DNA of 64,000 nt. Source: Paraconiothyrium sp. Pb-2020 (lineage: Eukaryota; Ascomycota; Dothideomycetes; Pleosporales; Didymosphaeriaceae). This document shows, in pieces, positions 47,301-57,940 of the stretch. The DNA lies in the NCBI GenBank assembly GCA_022419385.1, contig JAJUBI010000008.1:744001-808000 (forward strand), written 5' to 3'. Position 1 is the first letter of the stretch; the number at the start of each line of letters is the position of its first letter. The notes beneath the pieces were generated by a model. It searched no databases, was not told the DNA's origin, and saw only the letters and a program-made list of their open reading frames with translations. The position numbers and the translations under genes were made by a program.

Positions 47301-49543
47301 GATGGAATCACTTCGCTAAAGGACGAGAAGACGCGAATGATATTGCTCACCATGGGACTACGTGGCTCAACTTTGAGAACAGTGCTGACCTTCCTTTCTT
47401 CTCTCTCATGTGCTTTAGTGCGGGAGTTACGATGCAGTCGAAGCAAATTACATACCGTGAAGGCCAATTATCAATTCATGAAGCCCTGGACGAACTGCGC
47501 GATGCCAGTGGCAAGGCCCAGCAGCGCCGTCGTCCGGTCGAGATACGGGCGCCAGGTGTTGAGTGGCCGAGCGCGGCATTTAGGCAAGTCTTAGTGCCGC
47601 GAAGTATGGCAATATGGGCATTGATGTGACGATCGAGGTCATCTTTCATATGAGAGTCATCGTGCTGTTATCTCGGTCGGTGGGAACGGTGGGGATGGTG
47701 CTGAGAGTAATACCGTCGTCGACACTCAAGATGGTATGAGAGATTGCGTCGGTATTTTGTACAGAAAGAATGGAATCATACGGGGACATGGTGGAGATAA
47801 AATGTCACTATCGCGTTGAAGGTAGCTATTGGAGGAGTGAAACGACGATGATTGAATGATTTCCCTCCGACAGTATGTAAGCATGGCATGCATGGTGTGT
47901 ACGGCGGGGTGGGCGCTGCTGTGGAGTCGGAATCGAGAACAGAGTATGGGACAGTACTCGTTGATACTGGAGAGGAAGAAAAGTGTGTGTAGTTTCACTC
48001 TTCACATCGAGCCGACTAAACTACGAACTGCTGGGACCAACGCAGGTTCTTTCAGGTCTCCAAACCGGACGTTAATCCACTGAGCTGTCTGGGGAGGGCA
48101 AAGATGCAAGGCAGCATTTATCAACAAGCGGTAAGAGCCCTGCAAGCCCAAAAATCCCGGCCTCGAGGGTTGCCGGGATCCTCAAAGTAGGAGCGAAAGG
48201 TACAATTAAGCGCAGCAATGCGTTGTTTGTTTCAGTCCGAGGTCGAGCTGCAGGGGCATGTCCTGCAGGCTGACGACCGGCATCGCATGTCCCCTGTTGA
48301 TGACCTTACCGTCCCGGGGTCGCGATGGCGATGAACTCGAATCTTGGCTGGCACGCAGTAATATCGCGCGAGATCAATGCCTCTAGTGGCCTAGACCAAT
48401 ATGGTAATGCATGTGTCCGGGGTCGCACGGAATACGAACTGTGGTTCGCCTGACACCGGAAGTGATCGCTGAGATTCGTCTGTCTAGTTTGATGTGTATT
48501 TACAGGAAGCGAGTTTTCAAGATGTTGCAGGGCCGGCAGGCGTAAGGTCTCCAACCAACTGTCCGGTCCGGTCCGTGTCCATCTCGCTAGGGCAATTTCA
48601 CTGGACAGGGCCGTCGCGTGCGCTGGTCACCAGGCCTCCATCGGATTCAATCCCTCGTCGTCAGGTGCAGGATGTAAGTGCGACGGGCCCGCCGCGAGGA
48701 CATGGCACTGCACTAGTGTGATACGCTGCCGTACCTGCGTTAGTCCAGGCTGGTCGTCGTCGCTGCTCTGCGACATTCGATTCGCAGATGCTACATGGCG
48801 AGCGGGCGTGGAGGACAAGTCCGGCGGCGAGAGATTACCAGCGCAATGCTACCGCCCCTGTCAGGGAGGATGATGAGCCTGATCTGATTGGAGGCCACTA
48901 GCGGGATCGACAGGTAAATCAACTTGGCCACGGTTGACGGCAGCTAAACGGCGCTCGAGCCAGCCTGTCCAAACGTCATCAGACGGTGTGCAACGGCCGC
49001 TGAATCTGCTCACGCTGCTCTTTTGCATTTTCGAATGCTGTTCCGAACTTTTTTACTATGAACGACAGCGCCCTGAGGCATGGGCCGCGGACGGACTCAT
49101 CAGAGTCAACTTTTCATTGAGGGCATAGCTAGTATACGGAAGAATCGAGAATAAGCCGCGCGAGGCTCAAATTGCTGTGCGGCGTAGCTGACGACAAGTT
49201 TAGTCTAGTCAAAGTTCCCAGAGAAACTGACGAGATCGGTGTGGTGGCCGGGAACCTGCGCTCGAGCCACCCTCGAGTTTACGCCGGGAATTGCAACCTG
49301 TGCCAGGGGTCTGCTTCACAGTGTTGACCCGAATCCGCCTTTAACATCGTCCCTTCCCCTCTCTCTCCTCCAGCCCTCTCGATCATACTGCATCTTCACT
49401 AAATCTTACTGACATCTTCATTCCACTTCTCACCCGTGAGAGCTCAGCTATCACCCAGAGCACTTCCTCGCATCATTACACCCAACCAATCATTGCACCT
49501 TGATCCGCCTCACCAAATCCCCTTCCTCATCTCCCGCCTCCAA
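44358..49543. other. Gene-poor stretch, 5.2 kb, AT-richer in its first half
   Basis: The region from about 44.4 to 47.2 kb reads noticeably more AT-rich than its surroundings, with short broken frames on both strands and none with a recognisable domain. A 78-codon frame at 45899-46132 is the tidiest but has no known match. A minus-strand segment near 48010-48095 resembles part of a tRNA or tRNA-derived repeat. The last 150 bases are CT-rich, as expected for the leader of the gene at 49544. Confidence 0.5.
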
Positions 49544-50498
49544 ATGACCATCCCCGCGTATCCTGTTGAGGGCCATCCCACGCCCTGTCCTAGCACTGGA
49601 TCACAGCCTCGCCTCCAGGAACACCAGAAGACGACCATCAGCATGTTCACTGAGAACGGCATTGCCCCAGAGCGCATCGTCTTGGCCACTGAATGTTTAG
49701 AGAATGGCGTTCAGACTCTCCTTGAAGAAGCTGGACGCATGGTTGTTGTCGCCGATGCGTACCAAGAGCTATATGGCATCGACGCTACGGCCCTCACGCA
49801 CATGTACAAGAAGCACGGCCTTGACGCTATGAGCGTCTATGTGAATGGACTCGTGCAGATCTCGCGACAAGGCTTGTTCCAATCCAATCAAGATGACGGT
49901 GCGTCAACGAAGCTGTTCACCGTCATACTCAACTTACACGCTCACAGGGAACGAGATGACGCCAGCCGATTCAACCACAGAAGACGAACAGGTGATCATT
50001 CCCCCTATGGGAAAGAAGGCAAAGCATCTAGCCACAACCGCGGGCAAGAGGCTGAGACCCGAAACTGTCCGAGCTAAGAAGACCCTACCCTTGTCCAGAC
50101 CGATAGACTTGACACAAAGTCAGCCTTTCGGCGAGCGACCCGCATCCACGATTGTACCAGTCAGGACATTCGTACCATCTCCCGGCTCCACAGGGCAAAG
50201 GCGGGTCGTCGCGCACATTTGCTTACCGCGCTGCCCTAAATACATGAAGAAGCAAGCCTTTATCAACCATGCTGCGCTCAAACACAAGATCAACATGCCT
50301 AACGAAGTGCACGCAATCACTTGCTGCGAGGAGATTTACGGAGATGATTCAGCCTATCTCGATCATCAATGGATGCAGCATTCGGTATTATTGCCCTCAG
50401 AGGGCAACCAGGTTGTTGTGACGACTCCCGAAGACCCGGACACGCCATCTTCGCTTTCATCAAATCCTGCCAGCGAATCCGGGACTGCAGAATGCTAG
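49544..50498 (+). CDS. Hypothetical protein with degenerate C2H2-like motifs
   Basis: Two exons, 49544-49898 and 49948-50498, encode 301 residues; the 49-bp intron (GTGCGT...CACAG) keeps frame and removes an early stop in each half. The start MTIPAYPVEG is the first ATG after a CT-rich leader. Residues 40-120 look helical (MVVVADAYQELYGIDATALT). The C-terminal half has a lysine-rich segment (KKAKHLATTAGKRLRPETVR). One C-x(3)-C-x(11)-H-x(4)-H finger-like motif follows (CLPRCPKYMKKQAFINHAAL, then KH), and a second Cys/His group starts CCEEIYGDD. The family is not recognised; a nucleic-acid-binding role is only a guess. Confidence 0.65.
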
Positions 50499-51698
50499 AT
50501 GCAGGGATGACTTGGCAACAACCTATGACCATATCATTATCCCTTCAATACGAATGTCACAGCGACTCCTCCGTTCTCCGGTATACCCTTCGTACCAACC
50601 ACATCCGGCGCACTGTATAACCCTTCGCCTATCTCTTATACCTTTCTCCCTGTACAGTGCCTCGTCAGAAGTTCGGGTAGTATGAACGGCCCCACGATGG
50701 GCAACGCAGTGCACCATCTTTTGAGATCCTTCCATCTCTCGCTTCATATTCTTTAGGTACAACTTCATTCTTCTTTGTCTACATTTATCTTTATTGTATC
50801 TCGGTGAGCGCTCTAGCAGTATATTTACGACTCACTCCTATGAGCATCGATCGGCAAGAGGTGGAAAATGCATAACGGTGTTTTTCGGCTTAAGCTGGGT
50901 TTTGATTTCGGGCATTGCGTGTTGGTAAGACCAGACGGTGCATTGTCCTGGTCGGACTGGGTTCACACGTTTCATTGGGTGGATTGGGTGTTCTTGAGCA
51001 CATGTTTGTACGGACTAATGTGGTTTTGAAACGAATTTGTAGGAAGATCTGTGCCACGTAGTTATCATGTCAAATTTGATTCGTCCTTTTGCGTCTGGTA
51101 GTGCAAAGGCTGGTGTAGACCGCAAACTGTGGCTTGTGTTGCACGACTATGATAGATCAGGTTTCCTCGAACATGACATTCGTAATCCGTTAACCGTCCT
51201 GTCTAAGATAGATCCATCATCCCAAACAGCCCTTTGCCGCACAAATGGTTAATAAATATGATTGCGTACTCCTGATTTCGGAAACGCAACATTGTTACAG
51301 AAGATATCTTTTCTGATCGTGCTGTGCTCATATAGCCCCATATGCAGCCCCACACTCTTTCAGCCGATATAGCCCCAAATCCTATAATATCCACGTAAAC
51401 TCATAGTTTTGCACGCACCTCAATTAGTCATCTTTTCGACTTCAACTTCATTTTCAACCTACCCCTGCCCCTAGCCTTCCGCCACTTGCTCTACCCGACC
51501 GTTTCCGGAATACCGCGCCTTCACACTGACCTGTGCTGATCCTTAGCGTGCACTCTAGATTCCCAATCCCCTATATAAACCTGTACACCCTCACTCTATA
51601 GTTGTTTTTGGACACAGCTCTTCTTGCGATCCCAAGCATAACGACTAATCTCTACATCACTCGAGAACATACCTCCAATCCACACTTCCTTCATCAAG
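50499..51698. other. Intergenic, 1.2 kb, upstream of the secreted repeat protein
   Basis: No supported frame. The final 300 bases are CT-rich and contain a TATA box, described separately. Confidence 0.5.
51572..51578 (+). promoter_or_regulatory. TATA box of the secreted repeat-peptide gene
   Basis: TATATAA within CCCCTATATAAACC lies 121 bases before the ATG at 51699. A pyrimidine-rich stretch and an A/C-rich leader ending TTCATCAAG follow. This layout is typical of strongly expressed fungal genes. Confidence 0.6.
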
Positions 51699-52067
51699 AT
51701 GAAGTTCACCACCACCATCATCACTGTCGCCACTCTCTTGGTCGCCACCGTGTCCGCCGCTCCCACTCCTCAATTCGGCGGCTCCATCGAGGACCGTCAG
51801 TTCGGTGATGGTACCAAGGTCGGCGACAAGCGCGCTGCGTAAGTCCATCTTCCCCTACACAACCAGTTGTGAACATTACTTACATACTACTCTAGTCAAT
51901 TCGGTGGCCAGGTCCAGGACGACAAGAAGCACAAGCTCGATGGCGCCCTCTTCTCTCCTTCCGTTCCGGCTAAGCCCATCGTCGAGCGTCAGTTCGGCGG
52001 CTCGACGGACAAGCGCCAGTTCGGCGGCTCCGTCGAGGATCGCCAGTGGAGTGTTTCGTCCCATTAG
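51699..52067 (+). CDS. Small secreted repeat protein, candidate Kex2-processed peptide (RiPP-like) precursor
   Basis: Two exons, 51699-51838 and 51896-52067, encode 103 residues; the 57-bp intron has a GTAAGT donor and a CTAG acceptor. A clear signal peptide (MKFTTTIITVATLLVATVSA) precedes a hydrophilic chain with no cysteine or tyrosine. QFG-G/D occurs at residues 25, 34, 48, 79 and 88. Three units share the nine-residue form QFGGS-x(3)-R (25-33, 79-87, 88-96), and a degenerate QW at 97 ends the series. Basic sites follow or precede units: KR at 44-45 and 86-87, KK at 57-58, and Arg at 33, 78 and 96. This layout is that of Kex2-processed repeat proteins and some fungal RiPP precursors. Alternatives are a structural wall protein or an effector. 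Secretion is well supported; processing is inferred. Confidence 0.72.
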
Positions 52068-52492
52068 GCGTTCGGGCAGCGGTATGACGGTTGCATGAAG
52101 GGCAGACATGTCAGGAATGAACGGCTTATCTAGACGGTATGGGATCTGATACATTGTGGCCTGTGATAGACCATTTTGTAGAACCGAATGCGAATTAAAC
52201 ACGCGAAATCTGATTGACCAAGTTGCAAGTGACGAAGTGAAAGGTGATATACTTTGTACGGCCGTTACTTGCGCGATAGTGCTAGAAACGCTGTGATGAC
52301 AACGATGCTAGGAAAAGAACATCAAGACATCTACAGATAATGAGCGGGGTGAAAGCGTGTATATACATGAGTGTGTGGAGAGGTCCTGTCCGAAGCATGT
52401 CCATGCAGTAGAAGCGGAGTTGTGGATGATATTCATCCTATGTCGTTGACCCATCCTCCTCACACGGTTTCGGATGCGTTTCGATATGATCG
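52068..52492. other. Convergent 3' intergenic region
   Basis: The 425 bases lie between the stop codons of the repeat-peptide gene and the FAD monooxygenase gene. No frame or repeat is seen; both transcript ends should be here. Confidence 0.45.
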
Positions 52493-53963
52493 TCAATGGT
52501 TCTTCGCCATACCCTTACTGTAAAAGGGGCTATTTTTGACCTTCTCCCAATCATGCAGTAGGGCGGTGTTCAGGGTGCAACTGCGAACTTCGTCTCCGGC
52601 ACGTTCGATCATCTCCTCTTCAAAGTCGATGATTGCTTGCTTTCTGTCTGCGCCTTGCCGGATTTTGACAAGTGCATCGCGTAGATTTCCGGCATCTGTG
52701 AGTGAGTGATTGAGGCCTTGGCCACGTTGGTAGGTCATTGGGTGGGCGGCATCGCCAACCAAGGTGATGAGGCCGTGGTGGTCTGGGGATGTTAGTGAAT
52801 TTCAGATCAGGCGGACGTTGAGAGAAGACATAAAGACACTTACTGTCCCACCGATGGCCCTCGTGGCCAGGATCCCACTCCGTCATGCCCATGTACCACA
52901 CTCCAGCGTTATCAGGCGCCCACTCATACGCACTTTTCCAAGGGTCACAGAACTTCTTCGCAAACTCCTTCGCCTGTGCCAGACGCTGAGCATCGGTCCA
53001 ATGAGCAGTAGCTTCCTGCTCTTCCAGGCTGCTTTGCCAGGAGATATAGAACTTGAAAGTCCAGGTGGTCGGATCATCGGGGTCTTCGACAGACTGCGTG
53101 GCGAAGAAACCCATGAAATTGTCAGGATGTGCAGTAGCAAGATACAGAGAATGGAAACTTCGCAGGAAGAGAGCCTGCTCTTTAGGGTATCTGCATTCTA
53201 TAAAGGTGGCGCAGTAGGGGATCCTGTTGATTTTACCCAGTTCAGGTCCCAGGAGGCACTGACGAGTTGTCGAGCGAGAACCATCGGCGCCGACTAGGAT
53301 GCTGCCGGTGGCGCTCGTCCCATCGGTGAAGTGTGCCATGACCGATTTTCCGTCTTCGGCGAATGAGACGTTCGCAAGACGTTTCTCGTAGCGGACATCC
53401 AGCTCTTCAGAGAGAAGCTGCCTCAGCTTGCTCCTGCGCAAGCGATAGAAGTTACTTATGGGAAAGGCTGCAATGGTGTTGCCATTGTCCCCCTGAACGA
53501 ACTTCAAGGTGTCCGGGTCTTTTGGCGGCTCAGAGGGGTCGGCATGCACTTTTTGGATGCGCGGCCACCACTCATCTGGGATGAGGCTCTTGAGCACTGG
53601 CGCACCCCAATGCAAGCCCATGCTCCAATCGCGCTCGCCGACAGCGGGAGGGTTCTTCTCGAAGACGATGCATCTGATGCCGTCCTGCTTTGGTCAGCGG
53701 TGTGACTGTGGCAGACGGATGTGCATAAGCCACGACAGGCCGGATCTGCCCAAACGTATCACAGCAGAACGGGTTGCGCCCGCGTGGCACAGCTGGGGGC
53801 CCTGCGTACCTTTCGAAGGCCCTGAGCAAGCGCAAGGCCAGTACTGCCTGCAAATCAGGTGAGACAAGGGTACGAGTAAGCACGCGCATTGGTGAGCGTA
53901 TTTACCGGAACCGACGACCAGCACGGGCAGCTCGTTTGCTACGCCGTTGCTTGCGGCGGCCAT
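52493..53963 (-). CDS. FAD-dependent monooxygenase
   Basis: Four exons, 53906-53963, 53810-53847, 52844-53684 and 52493-52782, encode 408 residues; introns are 58, 125 and 61 bp. Exon 2 has 38 bp only and completes the FAD-binding Rossmann motif (VLVVGSGSTGLALAQGLRK). GADGSRSTTRQ is the DG motif, and LVGDAAHPMTYQRGQGLNHS the GD motif, restored across the last intron. These define class A flavoprotein monooxygenases of the FAD_binding_3 type, which use NAD(P)H and O2 to hydroxylate or epoxidise aromatic or polyketide-like substrates. The start is ATG 53961-53963; an in-frame ATG eight codons upstream (53987) is also possible. It is divergent from the methyltransferase gene. All cofactor motifs are intact; the substrate is unknown. 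Confidence 0.88.
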
Positions 53964-54435
53964 CTGGGACGTCTGCAGTGGCGTCATGGAACGGAATGGC
54001 GGAACGGACCGTACCAGTGTCTGGCAGCAGACGACGTTGGACTCTGCCAAGACGCCTTGCGCATACTCGTACTGGTGCAGTGCATGCCTGGCAGAGCGGC
54101 TGCATGCTCCCACCTCCAGCCCAGCCCTGCCGCGGCCACGACTCCGCTTGCACGTGGAAGCATCCGCAAGCAGCGCGTCTAATTATGGCGCGCATCGTAT
54201 TGCGTGCCCTCCGCGGAGCCCCAGGGTGGCTGCCGGGCCGCGGCTGGCTGTGCCGTGGGGCCTTGTACGCGACCATGTAGAGCGCCTCCGGCCGCTGCCC
54301 ACCAACAAAGCACCCAATATCCCCCAGGAAATCCGACCGCCCGGCTCCACCGCGCGCCGGCGATGTGACTTGCGGGTCGCGTCAGGCCTCTGTCCTCGTC
54401 TCCTCCCTGCGACCGCCGACGACTCGCCGTGACCC
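53964..54435. promoter_or_regulatory. Shared divergent promoter of the FAD monooxygenase and methyltransferase genes
   Basis: These 472 bases separate the two start codons and must contain both promoters. The sequence is GC-rich. No TATA box is evident. Several overlapping chance frames cross it. Confidence 0.5.
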
Positions 54436-55688
54436 ATGGCTGACTCTCAAGCCCCCAAGAACGCCGATGCGTTTAGCCTGCACTCGACGGGACACGACAG
54501 CGCCATCCAGGTCAACGACCACCAGGAGCCGCATGCTACCCCGCCGCCGCCGCCGCCGCCCCCAGTCTTCCACGACGATGCTGCTGCTGCTCCGACGCAG
54601 CCGCACAACGACCATGATGCCGAAGACGACGACGGCCCGGACGAGTACGTGTCCGACTCGGGTTTCGACAGTGAGAGCCTGATCGGCGACGAGACCGATA
54701 CGCTGGCCTCGTCGATAATGCACTATCGCATGGAGAACGGGAGACAATATCACGCCTACCGCGACGGCGCATACTGGGGCCCCAACGACGAAGTGGCCAA
54801 GGAGATCCTGGACTTTGCCCACCACATGTATTTCCTGACCCTCGACAAAAAATTGCATCTCGCGCCCATATCCGACCCGCAGCGCATTCTAGATGCAGGC
54901 ACAGGCACTGGCATTTGGGCCATTGACATGGCTGGTATGTCTCGCACGGAACAACCTGGGCGCACGTACTGATCCAAGCAGATCAATACCCCTCCGCGAC
55001 CGTCGTTGGCACGGACCTCTCTCCCATACAGCCCGAATGGGTTCCGCCGAACTGCATGTTTGAGATTGACGACGTAACCCTCGACTGGACGTTCCCTCCG
55101 AATCACTTCGACTTTGTTCACGTACGCGAACTCTTTGGTTGCGTCCCCGACTGGGACTTCTTCTTTGCGCAAGCATACGACCACATCGCGCCGGGTGGCT
55201 GGATAGAAATCGTTGAGCACGGCGTACATCCACGATGCGACGATGGCACTATGGGCGAAGACCACTTCTTCCACACCTGGGGAAGGACAGTTATCGAGAT
55301 GAGCGAGAAGTGGGGCAAGGGCTTCACCATTTGGGAAGAAGCAAAGGAGAGACTGGAGAAAGCGGGCTTCGTCGATGTCACCGAAGTCACCTACAAGTGG
55401 CCCATGAACGGATGGCCTGAGGACAGAAAGCTAAAAGACATTGGTCGCTGGAACCAGCTGCGCCTCCACGAAGGCGTCGAGAGCTTCATGCTCCGACTGC
55501 TTACACAAATTGGCGGAGTGAGTGGTTTCGATCGTCTTACAGCAACATTTCACTAACGAATACAGTGGTCTGTAGCCCGCGCCCAACTCTTCCTCGCGCA
55601 ACTGCGGCAGGAACTCAAGAACTACAAAGTTCACGCGTACCTCCCTGGCACGGTGGTCTACGGCCGGAAACCATTACGAAGTACATGA
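54436..55688 (+). CDS. LaeA-like SAM-dependent methyltransferase
   Basis: Three exons, 54436-54934, 54982-55517 and 55566-55688, encode 385 residues; introns are 47 and 48 bp. The N-terminal 90 residues are disordered, with an eight-proline run from a CCG repeat and an acidic patch. A conserved entry motif for this family is present (HAYRDGAYWGPND). SAM motif I, ILDAGTGTGIWAIDMAD, is completed across intron 1. Then come VVGTDLSPIQPEWVPPNC, the acidic DFVHVRELFGC, and APGGWIEIVEHG. The C-terminal TVVYGRKPL matches the family end. These methyltransferases are numerous in filamentous fungi; some regulate secondary metabolism (LaeA), others methylate metabolites in gene clusters. Which applies here is not shown. 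Confidence 0.88.
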
Positions 55689-56739
55689 TGTCTCTCCCCG
55701 TTCCTCTCTTTCCTCCGATTCCCCATCTCCGTATTTTCAGCATTGAGTGGAGGGTTGATACCCGCGTCTGGAGTTTCCACAGCGCGTACTGTGTGTGCCC
55801 AGGGCGCGTCTTGGATATGTCACACCGTTTGTTTGCACCTTTCTTGTATTGACATTCCCTTTGTTCTTTGTCCTATCTATGTTGGAGCTTCATGTATAAT
55901 GTCTTTTCGGTCACGCTTGCCTCTAGTGCCTACCTGGCACGACATACGTCTTGACAGGACAGAGCCTCTATCCACGAGTGTTTGAGTAGCGACAAAATTT
56001 ATTGACACATGCCGCACCGACTATTTCCCACCGCTCCAACTCTTTTTTTTGGCATTGACAGGTTTAGCGCACAACAGTTCTTTCATGGAAGTTCTTTGCT
56101 CAGTCAGAACTTGCGGATCTCTCGGACCGACTTAAGATGGTTTCCCTCATTTCAACACAATGACTCTCTATAAGCTTGTCGAAGCTATGTCAAAGGGGAA
56201 GCTGTTTCCGCGGAGCAATCGAACAAAGCATGACTTGGATGTGCGCATTAGGAAGTTGAACTGGGTTTCGAAGCCGGGATGTTTTCCCCTCAGCCAGTCG
56301 ACCCCACGTTGTGATCAGCCGGCGCGATCTCCTTGATCGACCCCGCCGGCATGTAGCCTCGAAAGGGCGACAACCTCCGCATAGCGCAAGTCGAAATGCC
56401 GCGGTTCGTAGCAAATGCAATCTAGACGACACGACGTATGCAGTACGGAAGACTGCAGGCGCGGCGAAAGTAGCGGTTCGTTAGGGATACCATTCTCTGC
56501 CTTCCTCATTCAGCCCATTAAGTCCGAGCGTTTTCACGAACAGAAACAACGTATGGTAGCACATGGCAGTCATGATAGCTTTAACTAGGTCGATTATGGC
56601 CCAACGTCCGGCGAAGTTAACGTGAGGACAACCATAAGAAGACCCCAAGTCCCATCGCCAGAGGTATCGACAGCATCAGCAGTAGCAGCAGCAGCAATCC
56701 AGTCTCTCATTCCGGTTTTTGAACTCCACTCACTTCGCC
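55689..56739. other. Intergenic, 1.05 kb, no gene seen
   Basis: Short frames only. The last 100 bases before the esterase start contain an AGC trinucleotide run (AGCAGTAGCAGCAGCAGC near 56677) and a CT-rich leader. Confidence 0.5.
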
Positions 56740-57426
56740 ATGTATACTTCAAGCCTTCTCACCCTCGGGCTTGCAACCCTCGCTTCCGCTGCTCCAACCT
56801 GGCCTTCGCTGTTCGGCCGCCAAACGACCTGCGTCACTGGCAACGCCGTATACATCATATCCGCCCGCGGCTCTACCCAAGCTGCCGGCGAAGGATCCCT
56901 CTCAACTGTCTCCACCCTGATCAAGAACGCCCTCCCAGGCTCCGTCTCAGTCGGTCTTGACTATCCCGCCACCCTAGACAACTACGAATCCTCAGAAAAC
57001 ACCGGTGTCGTGAACCTCAAGAAGGCCGTCACCGCCTACGCCACATCATGTCCCTCCTCCAAGATTGTTCTACTCGGCTACTCCCAGGGCGGCCAAGTCG
57101 TCGGCGATGCCCTCGGCGGCGCGAGCTTCTCCTCCGAGGCAGCTTTGTCGACTACGTATACCAAGAATATTGTCGCTGCGGTGAGCTTCGCATCTCCAGC
57201 CCACGTCGCGGGCAAGTCGTACAACGCTGGAACTAGCACCAAGAGTGGTATCTACAAGAGAGCTAACACTGCTACGTTGGATACGTATGCGAGCCGCCTC
57301 GACGACATTTGTGACTCGAATGACTTGTTCTGCGACAGTGGAAGCAGCTTGACACCGCATACTCAGGTTGTGAGCAAGTACGCGTCGGCCGCGTCGAGCT
57401 TCGTTGTTGCGAAGGCGAAGGCATGA
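56740..57426 (+). CDS. Secreted cutinase/acetylxylan esterase (CE5 family)
   Basis: Single exon, 228 residues from ATG 56740-56742 (MYTSSLLTLGLATLASAAP), a clear signal peptide. The alpha/beta-hydrolase nucleophile is Ser115 in GYSQGG. The acidic member lies in CDSNDLFCDSG and the histidine in LTPHTQ, giving the Ser-Asp-His triad of CE5 enzymes. VYIISARGSTQAAGEGS matches the oxyanion-hole strand of acetylxylan esterases more closely than true cutinases (which read IFARGSTE). The enzyme removes acetyl groups from xylan, or hydrolyses cutin in the sister branch, outside the cell. Cysteines are placed for the usual disulphides. Length fits the family; nothing is missing. Family firm, acetylxylan esterase preferred. 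Confidence 0.92.
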   Translation: MYTSSLLTLGLATLASAAPTWPSLFGRQTTCVTGNAVYIISARGSTQAAGEGSLSTVSTLIKNALPGSVSVGLDYPATLDNYESSENTGVVNLKKAVTAYATSCPSSKIVLLGYSQGGQVVGDALGGASFSSEAALSTTYTKNIVAAVSFASPAHVAGKSYNAGTSTKSGIYKRANTATLDTYASRLDDICDSNDLFCDSGSSLTPHTQVVSKYASAASSFVVAKAKA

Positions 57427-57652
57427 GGCTTCGGTGAGGGAATTGAGGTTGCCTCCTGAGAATTCGTGCACGGGGTGATCGTAGGTCGATTGGGCGGTCT
57501 TCTTGCTTCGTCAGTGTGAATAATATCTTCCCTATTCGTACAAGGAACTGAAGTCCACCTGCTCTATATACTCCACTACAAAGACTCCTCCACCACTTGA
57601 TGATGGGTTTGTAACCTGTGTCACAAAACTTTGACCAGTCTGTGTGTTATCG
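57427..57652. other. 3' flank of the CE5 esterase gene
   Basis: This short AT-richer flank leads into the foldback repeat. It probably carries the esterase transcript end. Confidence 0.4.
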
Positions 57653-57932
57653 GTGCCTTGCAAAAGTTCGTGTGCCACCTTTCCATGCAATGAAAACCTA
57701 CTCATAGCATTTCAGCCAATCTGTGTACTATAAGAGGCTGGTTATTGGCTGGGTTCTGTTGAATATGATTTTTTGGGCCTGGTAGACGTTAAAATAGGGC
57801 ACTAAGCTGTTAGATCTAAGTACTAGAGTGAATAAGCCAATGTCTAGCCTCCTATAGTACACAGATTGGCTAAAATGCTATGTGTAGGTTTTCATTCCAT
57901 GGAAAGGTGGCACAGGAACTTTTGAAAGGCAC
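57653..57932. mobile_element. Foldback (MITE-like) element with about 90-bp inverted arms
   Basis: The left arm, 57653-57742 (starts GTGCCTTGCAAAAGTTC), is the near-perfect reverse complement of the right arm, 57844-57932 (ends GAACTTTTGAAAGGCAC). Shared blocks include TGTGCCACCTTTCCATG, AATGAAAACCTAC and AGCCAATCTGTGTACTAT, with roughly nine in ten bases paired by eye. The spacer is about 100 bases and AT-rich; pairing continues weakly into it (TTATTGGCT against AGCCAATGT). There is no coding capacity. A non-autonomous DNA transposon (MITE) is the simplest reading. No convincing target-site duplication was found. Confidence 0.72.
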
Positions 57933-57940
57933 AATATACG

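Noticed and set aside
51699..55688. Full dikaritin (ustiloxin-type) biosynthetic cluster
   Set aside because: No DUF3328 oxidase, tyrosinase, peptidase or transporter gene is present in the window, so only a looser hypothesis is kept.
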